A stretch of 64,000 bases of DNA, taken from contig CAVXSO010000007.1 of assembly GCA_963764465.1 (NCBI GenBank), forward strand, positions 124,001-188,000, read 5' to 3'. The translations under genes and the position numbers were made by a program. Shown piece by piece: positions 58,357 to 64,000 of the stretch (positions within the stretch are counted from its first letter, which is position 1; every line of letters begins with the position of its first letter). This stretch comes from JAJXXT01 sp963764465. GTDB lineage: Bacteria > Pseudomonadota > Alphaproteobacteria > Acetobacterales > Acetobacteraceae. Under the pieces are notes generated by a model. That model had not been told where the DNA came from and ran no database searches. It worked only from the letters and a program-made list of their open reading frames with translations.

Positions 58357-58872
58357 ATGGTTGCCGCCCCCGCCTTTGTGCCGCGCCTGCGCCTCGCCCT
58401 CGCCATCACCGCCGCCGTCGCGCTCGCGACCCTCGGCACCGCGATCGCCTCGGAACGCTGGGGCGGGCTGGTGCCCTGCGCGCTGTGCCTGGTGGAGCGC
58501 TGGCCGTGGCGCGTCGCTGCCGTCGTCGCCCTCGTGGGGCTGGTGGTGCCGCGGCCGCTGTCGCGGCTGCTGGCCTGGCTGGTGGTGCCCGTGATGCTGG
58601 CCGGCGTGGTCGTGGGCGCGGTGCACGTGGGCGTCGAGTGGGGGCTGTGGCCCAGCCCGCTGCCGCAATGCCAGGCGCCGCATTTCCAGACGGGCAGCAT
58701 CGCGCAGCGCCTGGCGAGCATGCCGGCGAAGCCGTCCAAGGCGTGCGAGGACCCGACCTATCTCATCCCGTTCCTGCCCGTCTCCATGGCGATGATGAAC
58801 CTGCTCAACTCGCTGGTGGTTGGCGCCGGAATGGCATGGTTCCTGGGGAAAAGCCGAAAGGGCGAGGCATGA
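58357..58872 (+). CDS. dsbB: Disulfide bond formation protein B
   Basis: A 171-residue inner-membrane protein with four helices. The first redox pair is C41 and C44 (VPCALCLVERW) and the second is C105 and C130 on the second periplasmic loop. DsbB passes electrons from DsbA to ubiquinone, so its pairing with the ubiquinone-synthesis gene coq7 (4-base overlap) makes sense. It could matter for the cysteines of the exported repeat proteins encoded 4 kb away (inference). Confidence 0.92.
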   Translation: MVAAPAFVPRLRLALAITAAVALATLGTAIASERWGGLVPCALCLVERWPWRVAAVVALVGLVVPRPLSRLLAWLVVPVMLAGVVVGAVHVGVEWGLWPSPLPQCQAPHFQTGSIAQRLASMPAKPSKACEDPTYLIPFLPVSMAMMNLLNSLVVGAGMAWFLGKSRKGEA

Positions 58873-59408
58873 ATCGGTTGCCGGGCGATCGCGGGCGCGC
58901 GCCGTCCGCCATGATCCGCGTGGACCACGCGGGCGAATACGGGGCGAAGCGCATCTACCAGGGCCAGCTCGCGGTGATGCGCCGGCGCGCGGACCCGGCG
59001 ACGGTGGCGCTCGTCGAGCACATGCGCGACCAGGAACAGCGCCACCTCGACACGTTCGCGCGCCTGATCGGCGAGCGCCGGGTGCGGCCCACCGCGCTGC
59101 TGCCGTTCTGGCACGTGGCCGGATGGGTGCTCGGCGCGGCGACCGCGGCCATGGGCACGCGTGCGGCGATGGCCTGCACGGTCGCCGTCGAGGAGGCGAT
59201 CGACGAGCACTACGCGGCACAGGCAGCGGCGCTGCCCGAGGCCGAGGCGCCGTTACGCGAGACGATCGAACAATTCCGCGCCGAGGAGCTGGAACACCGC
59301 GACACCGGGCTCGAGCACGGTGCCGAGCAGGCGGTGGGCTACCCGGTGCTGCGCGCCGCCATCGGCGCCGGCTGTCGGGTCGCGATCGCGCTCTCCGAGG
59401 TGATCTGA
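58869..59408 (+). CDS. coq7: 5-demethoxyubiquinone hydroxylase (Coq7)
   Basis: A 179-residue di-iron membrane-bound hydroxylase of ubiquinone synthesis. Iron ligands lie in VDHAGEYGAKRIYQGQ, EHMRDQEQRHLDTF, VEEAIDEHY and EELEHRDTG, matching the ExxH pattern of the family. It adds the last ring hydroxyl before the final O-methylation. The ATG at 58869 overlaps the dsbB stop. Confidence 0.93.
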   Translation: MNRLPGDRGRAPSAMIRVDHAGEYGAKRIYQGQLAVMRRRADPATVALVEHMRDQEQRHLDTFARLIGERRVRPTALLPFWHVAGWVLGAATAAMGTRAAMACTVAVEEAIDEHYAAQAAALPEAEAPLRETIEQFRAEELEHRDTGLEHGAEQAVGYPVLRAAIGAGCRVAIALSEVI

Positions 59409-59470
59409 ATACGATTGCGGCACCGCGCCGCGGCCAATAGCCTCGGCCTGCCTCACGCGGGAGATTCGCC

Positions 59471-61585
59471 GTGCCGACATCGTCGCCGTTTGGCGCCAGC
59501 GAAAGTCTGCTCACCCTGGACTGGCGGAGCACGTCCGGCCACGTCACCATCGAGGCGGCCGGAACCCCGACTTCCGTGACGCCGATAACACTGGCCCCGG
59601 CGCCGCTCGTGACCGCGCCAGACGACCAGCCGCTGTTTGCCACGGCACCCGCAGCGATCCGCCTCGGCCAACCGGCAAATCCCACTGGCGGCGGAACGAA
59701 CGGCGGCGGCACCACGCTGGCGCAGGCGCCGCTTGCCGCGCCGCCCGCCACGCACATCACGATCAACGCCACGTTCGACGCCAGCGTGACCGGCAACCTC
59801 GCGATCGCAGCGAGCTACGAAAGCGCGGCCAATGCCGCGATCCAGTATTTCGAGAACGAAATCACCACGCCGGTCACGGTCGATATCCAATTCGGCTGGG
59901 GCGAGGTCGGCGGAGCAACGATCAACGCCGGGGCGCTCGGCGAGAGCAGCTCCTCGATCCTCGGCTTCACCTACGGCCAAGTCTACGATGCGGTGCAGGC
60001 CCTCGCGAACAAATCGGCGGTGCAACAGGCGGCCTACGCGACGCTGCCGGCAACAGACCCGACGGGCGGCGCCAATATCGAGGTGACCACCGCACAGGCC
60101 GCCGCGCTCGGGCTGTGGAACAATACCGGGATTCTCGACGGCTCGATCGGCCTCGATTCCAGCAGCGCCTTCTTCTGGTCACAGAGCGGCGCGCAGGCCG
60201 GCAGCTATGACGCGGTGAGCACCTTCGAGCACGAGATCTCCGAGGTGCTGGGCCGGCAGGACAGCGGCGGCGCGGGCAACACGGCCGGTGCTGGCGGCAG
60301 CTACACGCTGCTCGATTTCTTCCGGTACACGGCGGCGGATCTCGGCACCGCGGACGCACCGGGAACCGCCACCGGCGCGCGCGACCAGCCGTTCGTCGCG
60401 GGCTATAGCGCCAATAACTATTCCTACTTCTCCTACGACGGGCAGACGGTCGGCCTCCCCTACGACACGCCGGGCGATGTCGCCGCCGGCAACGACATCG
60501 CCGATTGGGGTCCCAGCGTCACCGCGGATTCCTTCGGCTTCGGCGTCGCCGGCATGGTGGCGCCGGTCTCCACCACGGACCTCCAGGCCCTCAACGTGAT
60601 CGGCTACAGCCTCGCCGCCGCCTGCTACGCCGCGGGCACACGGATCGCGACAGCGCTCGGCGAAGCGCCGGTCGAGGCGCTGAGCGTGGGCGACGAGGTG
60701 CGGCTCGCCGGCGGCGGCACTGCGCCCGTGACCTGGCTTGGCCACCGGCAGGTGGACTGCGCGCGGCACCCGAGGCCGGAAACGGTGTGGCCGGTGCGGG
60801 TCCGCAAGGGCGCCTTCGCCGAGCGCGTTCCCGCCCGCGACCTGCTGCTCTCGCCCGATCACGCGGTGCTGGCTGATGGGGTGCTGATCCCGATCCGCTG
60901 CCTGCTGAACGGCGCGACCATCGCGCAGGAGCGCCGTGACCGCGTCACCTACTGGCATGTGGAACTGCCGCGCCATGCGGCGATCCTCGCGGAGGGGCTG
61001 GCCGCGGAATCCTACCTCGACACGGGAAACCGGGCGGCCTTCGACAACGCCGGCACGGTGGTCGAGGCGCATCCCGGGTTCGCGGCGCGCGCCGAGGCGG
61101 CCTGGCGCGTGGGGGCCTGTGCGCGCCAGGTGACGCACGGCGAGGCACTGGAACGCGTGCGGCGGCGCGTGCTGGCGCGCGCCGCAACGCTGGGCTGGCG
61201 ACGCACCGAGGCAACCCCGGTGCTGCGCGCCGCGGGACAGGTGCTGCACGGGCGGGCAGCCGGAGGTGAGTTGCGCTTCATGCTGCCGGCAGGCGTGCGC
61301 GAGGTGACGCTGGCAAGCGAGGCGAGCGTCCCCCGCGAGGCCGACGAGGGCCCGGATGCGCGCCGCCTCGGCGTCGCCGTCGCATCGCTCTCGCTCGATG
61401 GCGCGGACGTCGCGCTCGACGACGCGCGCCTCGGGCCAGGCTGGCATGCCACGGAGCCGGGATGGCGCTGGAGCGATGGCGCCGGCGTCATCCGCGTTGG
61501 CGGCGCGCGGCTGCTCACGCTGCGGCTGGCCATGGCGGCGCGGTGCTGGGAGGCACCGGCCCCGGCGCGCCGTGCCGCGGGCTGA
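59471..61585 (+). CDS. Hint domain protein with N-terminal zincin-like region
   Basis: A 704-residue protein. Residues about 95-380 resemble the NF038122-type metalloprotease-like domain: HITINATFDASV, then VSTFEHEISEVLGR, where HEISE (254-258) replaces the classic HExxH, and a C-terminal DLQALNVIGYSL. Residues 385 to about 520 are a Hint domain (CYAAGTRIATALGEAPVEAL, C385; LSPDHAVLADGVLIPI; ESYLDTGNR). The last 180 residues are a beta-rich domain of unknown role. No signal peptide is visible; such proteins are probably exported by a type I-like route. Start is a GTG at 59471. Typical of Acetobacteraceae-like genomes. Confidence 0.82.
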   Translation: MPTSSPFGASESLLTLDWRSTSGHVTIEAAGTPTSVTPITLAPAPLVTAPDDQPLFATAPAAIRLGQPANPTGGGTNGGGTTLAQAPLAAPPATHITINATFDASVTGNLAIAASYESAANAAIQYFENEITTPVTVDIQFGWGEVGGATINAGALGESSSSILGFTYGQVYDAVQALANKSAVQQAAYATLPATDPTGGANIEVTTAQAAALGLWNNTGILDGSIGLDSSSAFFWSQSGAQAGSYDAVSTFEHEISEVLGRQDSGGAGNTAGAGGSYTLLDFFRYTAADLGTADAPGTATGARDQPFVAGYSANNYSYFSYDGQTVGLPYDTPGDVAAGNDIADWGPSVTADSFGFGVAGMVAPVSTTDLQALNVIGYSLAAACYAAGTRIATALGEAPVEALSVGDEVRLAGGGTAPVTWLGHRQVDCARHPRPETVWPVRVRKGAFAERVPARDLLLSPDHAVLADGVLIPIRCLLNGATIAQERRDRVTYWHVELPRHAAILAEGLAAESYLDTGNRAAFDNAGTVVEAHPGFAARAEAAWRVGACARQVTHGEALERVRRRVLARAATLGWRRTEATPVLRAAGQVLHGRAAGGELRFMLPAGVREVTLASEASVPREADEGPDARRLGVAVASLSLDGADVALDDARLGPGWHATEPGWRWSDGAGVIRVGGARLLTLRLAMAARCWEAPAPARRAAG

Positions 61586-61675
61586 GCACCACCGCTCACC
61601 GCATCGCGCACTCGAAGCGGACCGCACGGCCTGGCGCGGGAAACATCGTTGATGATCGCCATGGCGCGCGCTGCC

Positions 61676-61681
61676 TATAAT
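61676..61681 (+). promoter_or_regulatory. Possible -10 box of the VOC gene
   Basis: A perfect TATAAT stands 65 bases before the VOC gene start in GC-rich DNA. The best -35 candidate, TTGATG at 61649, is 21 bases away, longer than ideal, so this is only suggestive. Confidence 0.3.
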
Positions 61682-61745
61682 GCCGGCCCAGCGCGGCGGG
61701 GCCTACCAGGCAGGCGCGCGGCAAGGGCAACCGGGAGGAACGGGC

Positions 61746-62705
61746 ATGACGCAGATCGGCGGACACATCGCGGCGACGCGGCGGCCAGGCGCGCTCGGCG
61801 CGCATTCGCTGGACCTCGTCCAGGTCACGGTGCCGGACCTGCGGCCAGCGGCGGATTTCTACCGCGCCTTCGGGCTCGACGTGCGCGAGGAGGAAAACGG
61901 CCTCTCACTCTACACCGCGGGGCATCCGCATCGCTGGGCACGCTTCGTCGAGGGCAAGGAAAAGCGGCTGCGCTGCCTGTCCTTCGGCGCGTTCGAGGAC
62001 GACATGGACCGGTTCCGCCAGCGCCTGCGCGAGCGCGGCATCGCCGAGGTCGATCCGCCCAGGGGGATCGAGTCCAACGGGCTGTGGCTGCGCGATCCCG
62101 AGGGGATCGCGATCGAGATCCGCGTCGCGGAAAAATCCTCGCCCAGCGACAAGACGCCGATGGCCATGGTGTCCGCGCCGGCGGGCACCGCGGCCGCGCC
62201 AAGCCGGTCCCGCGTGCCCCCCGTGCGGCCGCGCCGGCTCGCGCATGCGCTGATGTTTTCCTCGGACATCAACCGCACCATCGGCTTCTACGAGGGCGTG
62301 CTGGGGCTGCGCCTCTCGGATCGCTCAGGCGACGGCATCGCCTTCATGCACGGCATCCATGGCAGCGACCATCACATGGTCGCCTTCGCGCACTCCTCCG
62401 CCGCGGGACTGCACCATCTGAGCTGGGACGTGGCCTCGGTCGACGAGATCGGGCTGGGCGCGATGCAAATGGCGGACAAAGGCTTCTCCGCCGGCTGGGG
62501 GCTCGGGCGGCACGTGCTCGGCTCCAATTATTTTCATTACGTCCGCGATCCGTGGGGCAGCTGGTGCGAGTATTCCGCGGATATCGACTACATCCCCGCC
62601 GACCAGGAATGGCAGAGCGGCGACCACCCCGGCGACGACGCGTTCTATGTCTGGGGCCCCAATCCACCCGCGGACTTCGTCGTCAACCACGAGGCCACGA
62701 CCTGA
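61746..62705 (+). CDS. Two-domain VOC family protein (extradiol ring-cleavage dioxygenase-like)
   Basis: A 319-residue protein with two vicinal oxygen chelate domains. Domain 1 begins HSLDLVQVTVPDLRPAADFYRAF; domain 2 begins RLAHALMFSSDINRTIGFYE. Candidate iron ligands in domain 2 are the histidine of LAHALMF, the histidines of AAGLHHLSWDV and the glutamate of GSWCEYSADID, the pattern of type I extradiol dioxygenases. The active domain is the C-terminal one, as in catechol 2,3-dioxygenase. A good GGGAGGAA precedes the ATG. Substrate unknown; there is no other ring-cleavage gene around it. Confidence 0.87.
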   Translation: MTQIGGHIAATRRPGALGAHSLDLVQVTVPDLRPAADFYRAFGLDVREEENGLSLYTAGHPHRWARFVEGKEKRLRCLSFGAFEDDMDRFRQRLRERGIAEVDPPRGIESNGLWLRDPEGIAIEIRVAEKSSPSDKTPMAMVSAPAGTAAAPSRSRVPPVRPRRLAHALMFSSDINRTIGFYEGVLGLRLSDRSGDGIAFMHGIHGSDHHMVAFAHSSAAGLHHLSWDVASVDEIGLGAMQMADKGFSAGWGLGRHVLGSNYFHYVRDPWGSWCEYSADIDYIPADQEWQSGDHPGDDAFYVWGPNPPADFVVNHEATT

Positions 62706-62770
62706 GCGTGGCGATCACCGCCGTGCCCACCCGAGGAGGCATGCCCGGAGCCTGAGGGATCGTCCGTGCG

Positions 62771-63490
62771 CTATTCCTCGCCGCGTTTCGCCTGTGCCGG
62801 GCTGGTGATCCCGCCATGGGCGCCGGACCAGGCCACGGGATCTTCAAGGAAGCGGCGTACCTCACCCAGCGCGCTCTCCGCGAAATACGGGCGCTCGCGG
62901 CAGGCATCGAGCACGTCCCACCAGGTGCAGAGGTGGTGCAGCGCGATGTCCATCGAGGCGAGAGTCTCGAAGCTGCCGGGGAAGACACCGTAGAAGAACA
63001 CCACGAAGGTGTGGTTGACGATGGCGCCCGCCTCGCGCAGCGCGTTGGCAAAGCGGATCTTGCTCGCACCATCGGTGGTGAGGTCCTCGACCAGCAGCGT
63101 ACGCTTGCCTTCCGGCACGTCGCCCTCGATCAACGCGTTGCGCCCGAAGCCCTTTGGCTTTTTCCGTACATAGGCCATCGGCGCCATCATCCGGTCGGCG
63201 ATCCAGGCGGCGAAGGGGATGCCCGCGGTCTCGCCGCCGGCCACCACCTCGATAGTTTCGAAACCGATATGACGACCGATCTTGTCCACCGCCAGCTCGC
63301 AGATCTTGGCCCGCGCGCGCGGGAAATAGATGATGCGCCGGCAGTCGATATAGACCGGCGACTTCCAGCCGCTGGTGAAGGTGTAGGGCTCCTCCGGGCG
63401 GAAATTGACCGCCTTGATCTCGAGCAGGATGCGCGCGGCAGTGAGCGCCGCGTCCCGGTCCCAGTCGCTGGTGTGGTGCTTTTCCATCAT
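62771..63490 (-). CDS. pyrE: Orotate phosphoribosyltransferase
   Basis: A 239-residue enzyme of pyrimidine synthesis that joins orotate to PRPP. The PRPP-binding motif is LLVEDLTTDGAS; YTFTSGWKSPVYIDCRR and VVAGGETAGIPFAAW are the substrate-side motifs. Two ATG codons stand side by side (63490 and 63487) after AAGGAG; the second has better spacing and would give 238 residues. The longer open frame upstream is unlikely. Divergent from the dehydrogenase gene that follows. Confidence 0.92.
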   Translation of the reverse strand: MMEKHHTSDWDRDAALTAARILLEIKAVNFRPEEPYTFTSGWKSPVYIDCRRIIYFPRARAKICELAVDKIGRHIGFETIEVVAGGETAGIPFAAWIADRMMAPMAYVRKKPKGFGRNALIEGDVPEGKRTLLVEDLTTDGASKIRFANALREAGAIVNHTFVVFFYGVFPGSFETLASMDIALHHLCTWWDVLDACRERPYFAESALGEVRRFLEDPVAWSGAHGGITSPAQAKRGEE

Positions 63491-63634
63491 CCCTCTCCTT
63501 CCCGCCCCTCCTAATGGTGGCCGGGCGGCGCGTCCATGGGCGCCCATCGGGCACGCCCGCTGGCAGCACCGCCGGCAAGCGATTGACCCGCGCGGGCCAG
63601 CGCCTTAGGCCGGATAGCAACAGGAGGAACGGCG

Positions 63635-64000
63635 ATGGCGAAGCGCTACCGGATCGCGGTAATCCCCGGCGACGGGATCGGCAAGGAGACCGTGCCCGAG
63701 GGGCTGAAGGTGCTGGACGCGGCGGCGCGGCGCTTCGGCTTCGAGCTCGCCGAGACGCATTACGACTGGTCCTGCGAGACCTGGAAGAAGACCGGATCGA
63801 TGATGCCGGCCGACGGGCTCGACCGGCTGCGCGAGGCCGACAGCATCTTCCTCGGCGCCGTGGGCTGGCCGGAAGTGCCGGACCATGTCTCGCTCTGGGG
63901 CCTGCTGATCCCCATCCGCCGCGGCTTCGACCAGTACGTGAACCTGCGCCCCTGCCGGCTGATGCCCGGCGCCACGACGCCGCTCGCCGGCCGCACGGCG
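63635..64000 (+). CDS. Tartrate/D-malate dehydrogenase (3' end missing)
   Basis: The first 122 residues of an NAD-dependent beta-decarboxylating dehydrogenase. RIAVIPGDGIGKETVPEGLKVLDAA is the N-terminal signature of the isopropylmalate/isocitrate family; FLGAVGWPEVPDHVSLWGLLIPIRRGFDQYVNLRP (segments GAVGWPEVPDHVSLW and QYVNLRP) is specific for the tartrate dehydrogenase/D-malate dehydrogenase branch rather than LeuB. AGGAGGAA precedes the ATG. The gene runs off the window end. Confidence 0.9.
   Translation, partial: MAKRYRIAVIPGDGIGKETVPEGLKVLDAAARRFGFELAETHYDWSCETWKKTGSMMPADGLDRLREADSIFLGAVGWPEVPDHVSLWGLLIPIRRGFDQYVNLRPCRLMPGATTPLAGRTA

Noticed and set aside
63635..64000. LeuB (3-isopropylmalate dehydrogenase) next to pyrE
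   Set aside because: The VPDHVSLWGLL and QYVNLRP segments are typical of the tartrate/D-malate dehydrogenase branch, and no leu genes are adjacent.

Overview
The window is GC-rich, densely packed bacterial chromosome. An Acetobacteraceae-like member of the Rhodospirillales (Alphaproteobacteria) fits best: it has an NDUFA12-type complex I accessory subunit, the NDUFA12 - mlaD - DUF2155 gene order, a CYAAGTRI-type Hint protein, Coq7, and many GTG starts with 4-base ATGA/GTGA overlaps. This placement is inference from gene content. I see no rRNA, tRNA, CRISPR array, integrase or insertion sequence.

Region 1 (1-23815) looks like one catabolic island. It holds the end of a polar amino acid-type ABC importer (1-1911), a RutA-like flavin monooxygenase (2161-3249), and a peptide-type ABC importer on the minus strand (3215-8471) whose dppB-like permease carries a one-base frameshift. 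A long plus-strand operon follows (8664-19635): IorA- and IorB-like subunits, Rieske oxygenase alpha and beta, an acyl-CoA ligase, a cysteine-less thiolase-like protein, a zinc-ribbon/OB (DUF35)-SDR fusion, an isatin hydrolase-like metal enzyme and an SDR. Then come a minus-strand SDR-MarR-RidA operon and a 2-aminobenzoyl-CoA/salicylyl-CoA monooxygenase-reductase fusion. Read together, the genes suggest aerobic breakdown of indole-3-acetate (auxin) or a related oxindole: Rieske oxidation to dioxindole-3-acetate, CoA activation, retro-aldol cleavage to isatin and acetyl-CoA, hydrolysis to isatinate, TPP-dependent oxidation to 2-aminobenzoyl-CoA, then ring attack by the fused flavoenzyme. A shared AT-rich box (core TTTAGACTTGAA) lies at 2053, 8535 and 21416, the right places for operators of the MarR protein encoded here.

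Region 2 (23849-43292) has an unidentified membrane protein, a flavin reductase, an MFS transporter and a HpcH/HpaI aldolase. It also carries the four-gene ligase-associated DNA repair set (ATP-dependent ligase, MBL exonuclease, Lhr-type helicase, PdeM), split by a complete family-1 ABC importer and followed by a photolyase. A cyclopropane-fatty-acid synthase, a metallophosphoesterase and a DUF3311/MctP-type symporter pair close the region.

Region 3 (43299-50915) is mostly housekeeping: a GNAT-like protein, RidA, an orphan protein carrying a B12-dependent ribonucleotide reductase C-terminal domain, an amidohydrolase, NDUFA12, MlaD, DUF2155 and OtsB.

Region 4 (50996-57631) alternates three HtrA/DegP-like serine proteases with two secreted proteins made of 11-residue repeats (26 and 16 copies). 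Each repeat tract is bracketed by one cysteine before and one after it. I could not match these proteins to a known family; this is the second candidate for an undescribed system.

Region 5 (57635-64000) has a glutathione S-transferase, DsbB, Coq7, a Hint/zincin-like protein, a two-domain VOC protein, PyrE and the start of a tartrate/D-malate dehydrogenase.
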